A DNA stretch of 64,000 bases from Phymorhynchus buccinoides (GCA_017654935.2 CM065686.1:24017335-24081334), one strand, 5' to 3'; positions 45,006 to 59,268 are shown, counted from the stretch's first letter. Numbers and translations: made by a program. Notes: generated by a model from the letters alone, not told the origin.

Positions 45006-47590
45006 GGACGCCGTGCGACTACACATACACGAAGCAAAACATACGCCTACACAAGACCAACTAAGCATAGCACACATGCGTTAGGAAAGCGCATGTTGCT
45101 AAATGGTGACGTCAAAATCTAAACCTAGCACCCTGCTCACATTCAGGCTGCAGTGGCAGCATGCTTCTGCTGAAATAACATGTGACGTGGTGAATAGATG
45201 GTGCTATACAACAGAAAACTTACACAAATAAATATTTTGTCTGTTAAACTTTCTCTAGATCTCATCTACGATCATGTAACAGAATGTTACATATATTATT
45301 TTATTGAATGATCTACCCAATGCTACAAGCGTGCACAGCTGCTGTTGCGAAGCTTTCCGCATATGTTTGTGTAACGATGTAGCTTAGGCGAAGCATAGCT
45401 CTACTAGTGAAGAGTATGCCTTATTTAAACTGCCTAGTGGAGCCCTAAACGTACGTTGTCACTTGAACGGTGAGCGAATTATATAGCATATCCACACATT
45501 AAAAATACCAAAAATATGTATTTTATTATCAACAGGTTTTTCCCCAGCAAATAATTGCCATATCTTACCTGCTCTAGCAGTAGAGCTGAGACTTGGGCGA
45601 AATAAGGAAAGTGTCTAGTGTAAAAAACACGTGTTGCCCAGTTGAGGTGTGTCAACAAAGCGATAGCACGACACTGTAAATAGCCTAGCCTATAGTGGTA
45701 CCACAGATATAAAACAGCATCACATCAGTGCTCTGTGAGGCTTATGTGCGCCTGCGTAGGCACATCCAGGCAAAACGTGCGCATATATAGGGACGTTGAA
45801 AAGCGGGATGCAGCTAAAAGATAGAACCCACCATAGGATATATATTCTATTACCCCACGCGGTTCCAGCCCTTAAGAACCACAGAGACGCCTTAATAAGG
45901 CAATAAACACCACTGCCGCCTATTTGCACGAGTTCTGGGGTGGAGAGATATGGGCCTTCACTGACCCACGCAAATAAAATGATAAGGAGCGTAGGTAGCG
46001 ATTGTTACTCTTTATTTAGTATGAGTTCACTGCGGAAACCACACGATAACCTTCCGTTTAATAGTAAAATACTCGTAACCATCATTATCTTGATAATATC
46101 ATAGTAAAACACACACAAAATATGCCCTGGATATCAAGGATAATCATTGTGTATGAAAGATACTAAAAATATTCATAAGGATATCTTCAATGCCCCGTTC
46201 CAGAGATATCAAAGGACTGTAGGATAGTCTCTGGTTCAGACTTGAACCTCACACTCTACAGACGCACCGTGAAGAAACGTTAACATATTTTTTTGATTAC
46301 TTCTTTAATATGATATATGAACGCGTTACAGTTGACATTAAGGAATTTCACGCAATAACTATCAAATAAAAATTATGCCATGGGTTGGATTCAGAAGAAT
46401 GAACGAATGTTAGAGTCAATACATCAAATCATGTATCACATAGTGTAATGTGTGCGTAACTTCATGCATTCTCAACAGCTGAACTGATTTACCTGTTACG
46501 CATCTGCTACATCCCAATGATCATATATAATACTCGACCTGGTCGGCCAGCCTCAGGCAAAACGATGCGTACACAAGACGTGGTCTGGACGCAACTGAGT
46601 GGAGAATAACGCGCCAAATACCCTCATGTACAGGTATCGGTTATGGGCTCTGAAGCAAGAATTAAATCTTAATCTCAGCATGGGTTCGTTGTACTATGAT
46701 GATCATCCTTCTTTGGGGGGGGGGTCTCACCTCACTGAAATAATGTGTAGGGGCAAGCTTAAATAATTTACCATTAGCTTGACCAGCCAACTCGATCTTT
46801 TATAACTAAAAAAACAACTACTCCCCAATCACTTGTTTACAGGTCCATGTAGTATTAGCTAACGTTAACCCGGCGCACCATCTTTCAGCCAGAGCTTTGC
46901 TACTCCTGTGAATTGCCGTTGCAAAATTTTATTGATAGAAGAGCGCAAGACTAGTTCTTTGGCTAGCAACTGTAATCTTCATATGGAGTAGGCCACCATG
47001 AAGTACTGCGCGGCTCCACTGTCTTGTTCCAGGACATAGATGCAGATGCGCACGAGTGCTCGTAGATGCTGTTTGATCATTATACATTCTCTGCAATGAA
47101 GATATCAAGCCACGTGGAAATACGTGAATAAAGTGAAAGTGCCGCACCCCCTACATAAACCTCGGAACCGCCGGACCGTCTGCGGTGATTTATACGTGGC
47201 CATACAAGGAGAGCTATGTCCTCCAATTTTCAGCGTGATTAAGCCTCTGCTGATCTTGCTTGGTGGACAAACAAAAATGCCTGCCTGATTGATGACAGTT
47301 CTCTAGTAGCCTAGATCTCTCACCCTCTCCCCTCCGATGTCATTTACTGGTCGATCCCTATCTCGGCAAGGACTATTGTAAAATGTTTCTCGCCATCAAT
47401 GAGCCTTACTCGCACTTGAGCGAGTGTTAGCTGGAGCACCATCCCCACACTCTGAGCCCTCAAGAAATCTGTGGGCACTCCGGGATCCTTATGTTACCTC
47501 CATCGTTTCACACTCCCCTATTCTTTCACACGTTATTTACCCTGCGTCAATGTTGAGTAGTTCATCCCAGCAGCCATGGCCAGCCTAGTG
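45006..47590. other. Non-coding AT-rich sequence
   Basis: Long AT-rich tract with only short frames (up to 72 codons) on either strand. A G run lies at about 46,717-46,725. No repeat or gene recognised. Confidence 0.4.
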
Positions 47591-48165
47591 ATATGATTTT
47601 GCCATGCACTCACACACGCCACAAACACACACCATATAGGCACACACACGCACATACGCATGCACACACAAACACACACACACACACACACACACATATG
47701 CATGCCCACACACTATCGTGTCACACCCACCCACCCACACACATATGCATGTACGCACACACACATGCAAACACACATCGCACATACACGCAATTCATAG
47801 ACATCAAAGACACACACACACACACACACCCTCCTACTATACATATACACTACGACAGATAATGCACACCATACATCATATATGCCCACACATGCACACA
47901 CACACAACACGCATAACCGTACACACACTCGCACATTAACACGCAGTCATGGACACAACACACACACACAACACCATACTCATACATACAAACACAGACA
48001 TATATGCACACCATACACATATGCCACACACACGCACGCACGCCCACACATACACACTCATTCACATTTAATACACATGCACGCACGCACACATGCACAC
48101 CATACACACGCTGCAGCAGCGCACCACACACACTACACACACAACACGCTCACACACATACACAA
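47591..48165. repeat. Long degenerate (AC)n region
   Basis: About 575 bp of AC-rich sequence, with pure (AC) runs of up to about 13 dinucleotides (47,667-47,696) and CATGCA or CACGCA variants. All frames are Thr/His or Val/Cys repeats without meaning. Confidence 0.9.
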
Positions 48166-49810
48166 CCTATATATAATAGACTTACATGTGCTCCTTTAGT
48201 TATGAAAAGGACCAAAGAAAAGAAAAAGGAGCGCGCGAAATATGAAGAGGAGGGTAGCAAAACCCCCAAAGAATTAAAAATATAAAAGCACTTGCCTGCA
48301 AAACGTTTCTGCACATGTACAGCACTGAAAGACTGCGCATTCGTAGAGCCCACCTTATTATGACCAATACAGTCAAGTAGGTTGGGAAGACGCAACAATG
48401 CCCATCAGCCAAATCAGGCAAGAATTTATCATCTAACTGCTGCCATCAACATCCCCACTTGTTGGCTCTCAAGAACTTGAGGAAGATTGGCGTGTGCCTC
48501 CAGAAACTGCTGTGCATACCGATTGTAGTGTAGTGCGGACCAGCTGGGTGTATCAGCGTCATCAAAAAAAAGCTAACCCCAGTGAATGATATGACTGAGC
48601 ATAGACACAGTCTTATCCTTACTCCTTCATTCATAGCCCCACTAGTTAGTTGTCACTATTCACAGGGACTTGAGTGCCAGGACCGGCCATGAAAGACAGA
48701 GACAGGTGGGGCCTCGTGCGAACCGTCTAGCTTCTCGCCATTGTTGGATCAGTTGTTCGTTGACCATGCCAATGCCACGCCCCCACGCCCCTTGCGAGTG
48801 ACGTCGCCATAAGTTCCAGCCCTAACATGTCACACGACCCCGTCCGTCATGACAGGATGTGCGGGAGTGAGGGGTGCAGTGCCTGCTTCATAGGCCACTG
48901 CGCTCTGCCATTAGCAGCCGGCTTCTTCGTACACTGGCAGCTGTCCTCTTCTCCACGCTGTCGTAGTGGAACTTAAACGAACAAAGAAATTTGTCTATCT
49001 CACCACCTATCTCAGCCAAAAGTGGAGGTAGCCTCATTGAAATCTGTCTCCTCCCGTTCACTATGCATAATCGACCCCAAAGTCATTGGGTCATTCAAAA
49101 TACTCTTGAAGCCACTTCCAGAGCAGCTATATCGACCTTGAAACAGGACCCTTCGCCTAGACGAACATTGGTTTTTCGCCCAGCCATCTTAAGAAAATGA
49201 TGATGAGCATGTTAACCTCTTGACTCGCTATATGCATAGCCCAATTAGACAGTGATGCGCCCCATTTTGTGAAAGTGCGCAAAAGAAATCCTTTTTCTGA
49301 CATCAGTAGAAGACATAAGCGACCCAAGCACAGTTATCACGCCAAGTTGTCTCCCATTTAGATCCTCAGGGTAATTCAGCAGACGCAAAGTTACTTATGA
49401 GTCACGCTCGTATGCCCAGGCGTAGTGATTTTTAACTTTTGTTATTCCGCTACGGGTTAATAGCCTGAAAGGGTTAATCGCCTTTCAATTTCTAACAAAA
49501 ACTAGCCAGTGCATGAATCACTTGGTGAGATGCAAACGTGCGCATGCGAGACAGTCCTGACAGCGCCTTTGTTTCGTCGCGAGGGCTACCTATAATTTTA
49601 ATCTAATTCTTAACTACAGAGCCTTTAATAATGTGCAAATTCTCATCACTTAAAAATCAAAAGCATACCCTGCCAAGAACATGATGATTTGCCTCTCCGC
49701 TATCTGATAGTGCTGCGACCGCATGTGTTTGTCCATTTTACAACGTGAAATCCCGTGATAGCGCAGTAGTCACTCCTCTGTGATCCGTAATATGAAGTCA
49801 AGGTCTACAG
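48166..49810. other. Non-coding sequence
   Basis: Ordinary composition. Small frames only, for example 69 codons at 48,991-49,200. Nothing recognised. Confidence 0.35.
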
Positions 49811-50148
49811 AAGTAAGAACTCGCCTCTTCCCAGAGCACGTTATCTTCCTCAACCACAGGACCGCTTAGCCACCGCCTCAAGATAAGCACCTCGCCTTCT
49901 TCCAGGCACGTTTATCTTCCTCCAACCACAGGCCCGTAGCGCCTCAGCATTAAGCCACCTCGCCTCTTCCAAGGCACTTCTTTATCTTCCTCAAACCACA
50001 AGGCCCTCGCCTGCGCTCAGAGTAAGCACCCTCCGCTCTTCCAGTGCCACGTATACTCCATCTTTACACTCAACCAAGGCAGCTAGCGCAGAAGTAAGCA
50101 CCTACGCTCTTCCAGGCAAGTTTATCGTCCTCACACAGCGACAGTAGC
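49811..50148. repeat. Degenerate tandem repeat, about 70-bp unit, 5 copies
   Basis: The core CTCGCCTCTTCCAGGCACG followed by TTTATCTTCCTCAACCACAG recurs with starts at 49,820, 49,891, 49,959, 50,031 and 50,102 (periods 71, 68, 72, 71). Copies differ mainly by 1-base indels, which may partly be base errors. Confidence 0.8.
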
Positions 50149-53100
50149 GTACCTTTTCTTCTACTTTCCTTCTCCTTAAACTGTTAAACTCTCTAGCCCC
50201 CCCACAAGTACACATGTCCACTCGTTAGCCAGCCACTACAGTAATCAAATACAGCCAAATCCTGGAGCCAGGTATACAGAAGAAATGATTGCCCAGTCAG
50301 CCCACTGAACAAAAATAGCGCCGCCACCATGACCAACTCATTCGGCTCCTGCTTCCACTTCGACTGCCCAACAAGGCAGCGCAGTATGAGAACGGGACGA
50401 TCTAAGCAAATACCATTTTGAGAAATAAACCGTTAAATCGCGTGCACAAACTTGAATCCGCGGTAAGGATAAAGTGTCCGAAAACATGGCCGGCAGCGTG
50501 CCTTACAATCCACCTGCTGGCTACTTCTGCATGCCTGCCTTTTGTAATGACTCTTAAACTCTGGCACTTACATGTCTCATCTTTTAAACTTTCATAGGAA
50601 CACCTTTGCCGCATGACATATGTTGACAGGATGTCGCTAGGCAGCCGCCATGATGGCATCCCTGCACCAGATACCAATCACTGGCTCGACCTTAGAGAGT
50701 ATACTCCTTGCTGCCTGGCGGCGGAGGAAGAACTGTTTATTTAGATACATACTGGACACACGTACTACACGGCATCCTTTGTAACTAAAAGGAGAGGACC
50801 CGCCATACTGACCTGTAAAATAGCGTAGCCGGAATTCTCCCATTTCATTAGTCATGTCCTTCTTGATGATGCTGCGAGGATTTATATGACACAATAGAAG
50901 GAAACACTACACTGCGGAGTCAATTGAAGGATTTGCTTCCACGACGGTTCCGCCTCACAAGATTCTTAATCTATCGACCTACCGAATATTTCACTGATGT
51001 AAACAACTGATGATATTTTTAACTCCTGAGCACATGTCAGGTTTATTACTTGCCCCCCCTCAGTTTACTGATTAGACAATGATTCTTTTCCCAAAACGCT
51101 ATTATACCCAAAAACTCTCTATGTTTTACCTTACAGTTTTATCTCTTTTATACATACGATATGTTGAAATTGTAACGTGCCTATGATCAGCAACGTTAAC
51201 CCGGTAGACAGCCTGAAAGAGGGCCTTTGCTGAGTGTCGAACGGGGCCGTATAATGTTAAATCATTAATCTTACAATCACTGGGCCCCAGTAGAAATCAC
51301 TTCGGTAGTGTTGATGTGAGAAAGGAATTTTCTGTTACTTCACTCTCTAACCGTGAGCGGGGCGCGGGGTCAGCGGAATGGGGGGGGGAGGCAGCGAGTG
51401 AGGCGGGTGTTCACACATGCCACTTGCTGAAATGCTGGATGTTGCGATGACTTCTTATCAGCTTTCGAATATTTCTTTCGTTGTGTAGGAGATGCTCCAC
51501 TTCCACCTCTACCTCGAAATTAGTTTCTGTACGCACTGAAATAATGCGAGCGGTGATCCTGTGGCCTGCAAACAATCTGCAACAACCTCAGCCACCGTTC
51601 AGCTTCTTTATTGCTAGTGCGCTTAGGAAGAAGAAATTTCTTTTTGCAAAAAGTATTAAAAACTGACAAGAATATATTGCATATCTTCGTACGGGCACGT
51701 GAGGTACTACCACACCATTTCACTTCTTATTTATCATACTCAATAGAATGATCTATTTGCCACCTTTCCCTACTTACTATATTGATAGGGTGCCAATAAT
51801 ATAACGAGGGTGCTTGGGTGGTGAGTGTTTGGCCACTCCGATGTGTTGTGTGCGGAGCTTGGGACAGTTTAGTAATCTAAGACCAGTGTCGCCTTGGTAC
51901 GCCTATCGATGCAATCAGAACTCGCCTCAACTTTCTTACGTGTCACACCTGCGGCCACACAAAACGAACAATTTGGGATTGTAACTAACTAGCACCATCA
52001 GTTATATGACTATGTTTGTCCATGCGCATGTATTGGTTGGGCTCGTCAACATTTCAAGCAAAACTGTGGTTTTCAGCCTTCTACGCTCAACGAGCATATC
52101 TTTTTTGAAAGGCGATGTCAAACTCAATGGCGTCAAGGTGTTTTTCGCTATGTGCTACAGGTACGCCTCATCTGTAGCGCTCTTCAACGCTCGTTTTGCC
52201 CTCTGCGCAAAGGTGGAAAGATCAAGAATTAGTTGCAAGAAATTGGCATATATATTTTTACGTGCCCACAATGCAAGGAGTGCTTGCCTTGGCATCTGCA
52301 CACGCTATCGCCCTTGATTGAGCAGTGACGGCTCAGCCACAGGACCCCGTCTTCCACAATCGTCGTGTTGTTTTTTTTTTTTTCAAGGTCTGCGAACAAA
52401 ATTCCAGTCAACAAACTATAAAGTATATATGTGATTGGATCGAGTCCTTAATAACTTAGCTCTGTGTGTGTGTTGTGTTTAGTACTGTGTGTGAGATGCT
52501 GACGATGAGAGAACCGCAGAGAGAGAAGAGCCGCGAGCCTCATGTGTGTGCTCACAGTGTCAATCTTGAGAGATCGCAACAGTACGGTAGGAGTAGCCAC
52601 ACTCACTTGAGAGTAAGAAATTCCTTATATTTCTCATTCAATTAAGGATTTGCAGGCGGCCAAGACTTTCACCCATGATAATATTATTCACTTGACTAGT
52701 GATGCTAAGCTACTATGATGTCTTTACATTCTAGACGCCTGTCTGTTTTCTACTTGCCCTAAGTTGTGACTTGATTAAGGGTTTTTAACAGCCAACCAAA
52801 TTGATTATGTTTCTGTACTTGTGTTTTTATCCAGCTTTGTATCCGTATCTAACCAGTGTCGTAAGAATTAAACGTACATGAGGTCGAAGCCCTGCACATG
52901 GCCTTGTTGTCGACCGCGGTGTAGTAGGGCGCGTAAATTTAATCTTAAGCTTTACTTACAGCGTCCAGGTAAGTAATCATGATACGAGCGTTTACGATAT
53001 CTGGTTAGACTTCGTTATTGCATACTGACTCTCGCGAGAGGTAAACACGTCCGCCCTATGCTTGCAACAACTACTAATTCCCCTTAACTTAATTTACACT

Positions 53101-55600
53101 TCTATTATGACAGTTATGCGTCTCGTTTCGCGCAAGAAGAGTCAAGTAAGCGGATGCAATCTACCTGAGCTGAATTCGTGATGCGAAGGGAAGTATTCTG
53201 CCGTTCAATTCATTACTCGATAAGAATGTCATAAATGAAATGCCTTCAAACTCAAAAAAGACAATTGCTCTAATAACTTACACACCCAACATTATCAGTA
53301 ATATATGATTAGAAGATTATTGTATAACAGTAGTAATTGCATTTATGGCGGCAAGTAACAGACAGCCCCTCAGAAGCGCCTGGTGTACGACTATAGAGTA
53401 GCATCTGTAACTATTAGGACCTACGGAGTTTTTCTTCATATTTTACACAACTAGATAAGAGTGATTTAGAGAAACGAGCTTATGGCCTGGAACGGTGCCA
53501 GGACAATTAGCAGAGCTGACTATGCTATCTAACTCATAAAATTGAGATACAGAGGTTTTTTCTGATTTTCACAGGCATGATATATTGCCTGGCCGGATCT
53601 GAAGATACACGACAATTTCTTTAGAAATACCACCACTATCAATAAGCCTTTGTGCAGAGTTTCTTGAAATATAAGCTGTTTTCCACAAAAATGCTTAGTC
53701 TACTCTATGATAGACGGTTCCTTTTCTCATTTGTCTATCACTTCCCATCATAATGATAAAATCTGACTGAAATGTGAATCCCTTCAAAAGCAAGCTGTAT
53801 AATTTCCTGTCTGCAAAGCCGTATAACGAACATCAGAGGCGTTTTTTAGTAACAAGGTTTTAGCAAAATTATCATTGCTGCTAGTATCATACTAGCTCAG
53901 CTACAAGCGATTCTTTTAGTTTTATGTAAACTAGCGTTTGGCAAGCTCTAAGTGTAAGCCGAGTGGAGTGACATGGATGAATGTAGCATTATAGCAAGGT
54001 GTGAGCTGCAAAGCAAAGAGTTACTGCCGAAAGTGCTGACAGTATGCTGAGCGATGGTAGGTTGCTAGCCGAAAGGCAATCAGAAAGCGAACAAGCACAT
54101 GATAGTCATGATATCTTGCCCCACCATTATGAACTGATTGCACCATCAGGATGCCAAGTTACACCGTATCACCCATCGTGGGTTGGATACCAGCGGGTCT
54201 TCTATTACAAATAGTTACTCCCACCTTCATCAGGAAGTTCTGTGCTTGTCAACTATCCTCTAGTCTCTCTTTGACTGCCTTATTCCTTGCTTTGGTCATG
54301 TTCACTATAACTTTCCTGAATGTTATGGCCCATTCTCCTGCCATTTTTATACATAAAAAATATCCCCATATAGTGTTCTCTTTGAGTCCTCCGAAAATCC
54401 AGAATAACACCTGATATGTGTCGGGATCCGAATGCAGCCGAGTGGACACAGGATGAAAACATGGCACAACGCGACACATACGTACCATATGTGAGCCATA
54501 TGCATAGGGAACGCAGAACCCTGAGAAGAAGAAAAAAAAAGAAGAGAGTACTTCGGTTCTTCAATGACTGAAATTCACAGGCCACAAAAACTTCATACCA
54601 TGTTAACTGTTCTCCATCTACTCCATCTCTAAATTCATGATCTTCTTTTGTTTCCTTTGTTTCTAATCTCTCCGAGTCCTCCCTTTTATCTTTACCTACC
54701 TCTCCCTCTGTTCATGTTTAAATGACTAACACAGTTCCAAATTGATTATGAATGTTTCAACGGATTATCGTTTTGGTAGGAATACGCTGCTTTCACACGT
54801 TTTAACTGAAGATTTATCTCCTTGTTTTCAGTATCTAGTTAGTATTTCTAGTCTTGATGAATTGCACCTACCTAACCTGAAATTTTTTTTGAGTTTTTTG
54901 TTTTAATTTTTTTTTCTTTTTTTTTTGTTATCTGTTTTGAGATAATAAAGCTAGTTAAGAACTGATAAATCACGTCAACTGCACTATTTCCTTAATTAAA
55001 ATGGGTAGTCTGTGTTTGTGTATGCGAAAGCGGACTCCCTATTGTGTAGAACTTGACTCATGATTGAAAGTATGCTGCTAGATCAGTTTTTGTGCTAAAA
55101 ACATGCATTTAAATTATAAAGAGTCCCTGCCGTCGCTTCATGCATACCAATTGTATATATAAAAAAATCTGTGATTGGGATTACCCCCAGTACAAGAATG
55201 TGTTGAAACAGTACAAATCAAAACAAGTCCAAAAATATTGCTTCTTCTTCATTGTGGTTTATATGAAAGATGACAGCATGATCGGCACAGCCTGTGTAGC
55301 CTAGTTTACATGAACCATATAAGGTAGAAACGACAAACACACGTGAACTGGCACATGAAATATGAATAAGATGAAATACATGACAGTGCGAATATGCATA
55401 ATCAAATTGAAAGGACAGTTATTTTTCTAGCTTGCAGACAGGTGATATTGGATTAACAACAAATAGTTTCTTGCCTGGGGTCTACGGATTCTGTGACTAT
55501 GAACAAGCTAGTGAATTGCGGATTCAGAATGAGGAACCTCCCCCAAATTTTTAAGAAAAAAAAGTTCTTATTCTCCTTTAGTAAATAATGAATTAACATT
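50149..55600. other. Non-coding sequence, no gene recognised
   Basis: About 5.4 kb of AT-rich sequence. Frames stay below 105 codons and show no domain. Contains poly-T (52,370-52,383), a T-rich stretch at 54,880-54,925 and a few A runs. It may be intron or intergenic DNA. Confidence 0.4.
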
Positions 55601-55605
55601 GCTTA

Positions 55606-55740
55606 ATCTACTCTAATTCAAGTAGCATTATACTCATTTTGTAGCACCTCTACTCTTCAAAATTGAAAATAATGCCTCTTGCCTACTCATCTTCAGTGAA
55701 CATTGGTGGTTTTACATGAATAAACAAAAAAAAAAAAATA
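55606..55740 (+). repeat. Remnant of the 984-bp repeat end, followed by poly-A
   Basis: Aligns with the last ~110 bp of the 984-bp repeats: TACTCTTCAAAATTGAAAAT, AATGC and TCAGTGAACATTG are shared, with the ACTC-rich hairpin zone in diverged form before them. It is followed at once by ATGAATAAAC and a run of 12 A (to 55,740). The piece shows that the end of that repeat is dispersed. Confidence 0.7.
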
Positions 55741-57340
55741 ACACTTCTTATGCACCAAACCTACTCATTTTAAGCCTATCCCGACACACAAGAACTTAGC
55801 GTAGCGGGGTAAAACAGACGTACTGCATTTGCGAGACCAACAAAATATATGCTATTGTAAATTTCTACTATTTTTTAGTGTGGCCAGTACTCGTGTCCAT
55901 TATTTGCGATGTGTGCAACTTCGTTCACCACCTGTACATGACAATCAGTACTAAAGAGCATGCTGTACAGAACACAATCGAAATAAACTGTCATGTTTTT
56001 TTGCGTGATCCCTCTCTATATAAAAAAATAATTACTCTTGAAAATATTTCTGAAACCTTACTACAATGAAGGATAAGAATCTTTTTGTTCCAAACAACTG
56101 AAGGATTGAAAGATGTACTATAGACTCTCAAAGAGTGGACGCGAGTGTCTACAGCTATAACATCTTCACACTGCCAAGGATATCGGGGACAGCATATGGC
56201 GTAGATGTTAACCTGACAATCATAAAACAGGCATCAGAAATGATACAAGTATTTTAGTACCCCCCCGAAATGGCAGGAAATTATATCAGGTTAATATTAT
56301 AACAGCCCTCTTTCTTTTTTAGAAAGAGCATTAACAGTCATAACATACATCAGAGAATTGCTAAGTTTGATAAAGGTAAATGGCAAAACACAATTATGTA
56401 AGTTAATACATATTGTACAGGCTATTCCCTCCTGCTAAAAATCAGTTTTACTTTACTATGACGTTTATACTCAACTGACACAACATTAAAGTTCAAACAG
56501 CACAAATAGAGCCAAATCTTCCACACACGCATTTCAAATAAAAATCATAAGCCATGTAGATATGAAAACTCACATAAACGTAGAAAGCAAAACATGTTAC
56601 AGCCTTTTGGAAAAATGATAGTACATATACATAGATTGAATAGGAAAGATCAGCCATACATCAGACAGAACGTGCTAGCCAGAGTATTTAATTAGTATGT
56701 CTAGCTACCTGTATAGAGAACGAAACACTCATGCAAATGCCACTATTACCTTAAATAGGCTTAACAAGACCTATTTCTCAACTAAAACCGATATCAGCGA
56801 GATCGAAATAAGCAGCCTACAAAGTCAGTCCGAGACGAAAATATTTGTTCTTACACATATGCGACTAACCACTTCTAATCTCTAGTGGTGACAGCCCTGA
56901 CATGGCCTTAGTTACGTCGCACGAGAGCTATAATTTAAGTTTAATCTTAATCTTAATCTTAACCACTTTTTCTACTACTTCTTATATGCAGCAGGAGCAT
57001 TGATACTAATCAATCCTTAGTTTATTATTATCCTTTATCCAAGATACAAGCGAAAAATTCTACTGGATTAACTGGAGATTAGATTAAAATTATAAAGCCC
57101 AAGTCGAAACAAAGGCCTTTGTCTAGGGCTGTCGCCAACGTTAAATCTTACACACGTCAGTAAAAAAGGGATTAAAAACACAAGGGGATAACTTTTTAAA
57201 GACAAAATACAAAGTTTTTGTTGATTTAAAAATACTTGTTATAAAAAAACATATCATCCCAATTTTCAATAACTTAGCAAGCTAAAAAATAGACGTCTAA
57301 GTAATTACTGGAGATCATTGCATTGACTAGTGCGATTTCC
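55741..57340. other. Non-coding AT-rich sequence
   Basis: Only short frames (about 60 codons). A TTTAATCTTAATCTTAATCT-type repeat lies at about 56,937-56,962. No gene recognised. Confidence 0.35.
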
Positions 57341-57365
57341 GCGTCACTTTTTTGAAGTTTGGCTA

Positions 57366-57553
57366 GTGCACAAAGATGTTTTTGCGGAAGAGGATGGTAG
57401 AGACCACGATGACCAAGAACGCGGTGCCACCAGACTATCCTGCAGGAGCCCAGCTCCCCAGTTGAGAGCTACCTCAGGCCTCCAGTACTGCATCGAGGCA
57501 ACACCCCGACAGAAGATCTCGGACAAGAAGTACACCACAATGCTGTTCCATAC
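57366..57553 (-). CDS. Probable internal exon of a membrane protein, with a frame break
   Basis: On the minus strand a plausible 3' splice site (ATTCATTTCAG, ending at 57,554) precedes VWNSIVVYFLSEIFCRG, then VASMQYWRPEVALNWGAGLL and QDSL. Near 57,432-57,440 the coding character passes to the next frame: GGTAFLVIVVSTILFRKN, then IFVH and TAG. Two adjoining frames that are both protein-like, with no stop before the switch, point to a 1-base indel, most simply a sequencing error. The hydrophobic AFLVIVVSTILF could span a membrane. No clear 5' splice site is seen on the far side, and no family is recognised. This is the best candidate for a host exon in the window. Confidence 0.35.
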
Positions 57554-57954
57554 CTGAAATGAATTTATAGCAGCGCTAACTTGTGTGCACACCACACACA
57601 CACACACAGAAGGCAAACATGAGCCACATACATAGCACGAGGTGCACACACACTATTGCCCAAATTCTTTAATATTCTTTTTAATATCTCAATTTTCATG
57701 CCAAATGAACCACACACAAAACACACACATCACAAACAAAATAGAAAACGTGAAGTGAAAGTAACTAATGATAAACAAGGTGAAACAGGCTTTTCTGGCA
57801 GCGCCATTGCTAAGCTACAGTTTGCATTTTTGTCAATCTTTCTGAAAATGAAAGGAGTACTAGTAGTAAATGTAAGCTTCAAGATCGCAGTATAGTAACC
57901 TCGCTGATAGCCATCGAAGGAGCTGTACCTCCCCACCAGCCCTTCACGTCAATG

Positions 57955-58440
57955 AACCAGTATGAAGACAGCCGTCAGCACCAGAAAGGCAAAGCCCTGC
58001 CCGTAGTGTCAGCACAAAGCTCAAGAGATCCTAGCCACATAGGGATTATGTATCCTATTATCTCACGCCACCAGACAAGCAAAGCCTGCATCGTGGTCAG
58101 CACAAAGCTCAGCGACCGCCACATAGAGAGGAATGGTATCCTATTAATTCATCAATAGAACGGCCCCAGCTGACCCGCTCGGTCAGCACAAAGCTCAGAG
58201 ACCTGCCACACTAGGATATTGGCTCATTCTTATGAATCAGCACCAGAAAGGCAAAGCTGCCCTTCCTCTTGCTTCAGCACAAAGCTCAGAGATCTGCCCC
58301 ACAAGGAGTATAGGTATCTTATCTAACATAGGCGATTATTGTCATTACTATATAATTCAGCACGCAGAAAGAGCAAAGCCATGCCCCATATGGCTCAGCA
58401 CAAAGCTAGACCATGCCAAATAAGGCCGATATATTGCGTA
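57955..58440. repeat. Degenerate tandem repeat, about 85-120-bp unit, 5 copies
   Basis: The word CAGCACAAAGCTCAGAGA (with variants) recurs at 58,010, 58,098, 58,184, 58,275 and 58,396, usually after CAGCACCAGAAAGGCAAAGC and before CCACATAGGG...TATCCTATTA. Spacing varies (88, 86, 91, 121) through deletions. The array runs up to the assembly gap, which it may have helped to cause. Confidence 0.8.
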
Positions 58441-58500
58441 TCTCTACTTTCTCCCAGTCTCACGGACTTGTCTTGCTGCAACTTCAGGCTCGATCCTCAC

Positions 58501-59000
58501 NNNNNNNNNNNNNNNNNNNNNNNNNNNNNNNNNNNNNNNNNNNNNNNNNNNNNNNNNNNNNNNNNNNNNNNNNNNNNNNNNNNNNNNNNNNNNNNNNNNN
58601 NNNNNNNNNNNNNNNNNNNNNNNNNNNNNNNNNNNNNNNNNNNNNNNNNNNNNNNNNNNNNNNNNNNNNNNNNNNNNNNNNNNNNNNNNNNNNNNNNNNN
58701 NNNNNNNNNNNNNNNNNNNNNNNNNNNNNNNNNNNNNNNNNNNNNNNNNNNNNNNNNNNNNNNNNNNNNNNNNNNNNNNNNNNNNNNNNNNNNNNNNNNN
58801 NNNNNNNNNNNNNNNNNNNNNNNNNNNNNNNNNNNNNNNNNNNNNNNNNNNNNNNNNNNNNNNNNNNNNNNNNNNNNNNNNNNNNNNNNNNNNNNNNNNN
58901 NNNNNNNNNNNNNNNNNNNNNNNNNNNNNNNNNNNNNNNNNNNNNNNNNNNNNNNNNNNNNNNNNNNNNNNNNNNNNNNNNNNNNNNNNNNNNNNNNNNN
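58501..59000. other. Assembly gap (500 N)
   Basis: Exactly 500 N, a round number that suggests a placeholder length, not a measured one. It lies between a tandem array on the left and a microsatellite on the right. Frames drawn across it are meaningless. Confidence 0.99.
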
Positions 59001-59259
<259 letters not shown>

Positions 59260-59268
59260 AAAGCCAAA

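Noticed and set aside
47591..48199. Thr/His-rich and Val/Cys-rich small ORFs
   Set aside because: Translations of (AC)n in both directions.
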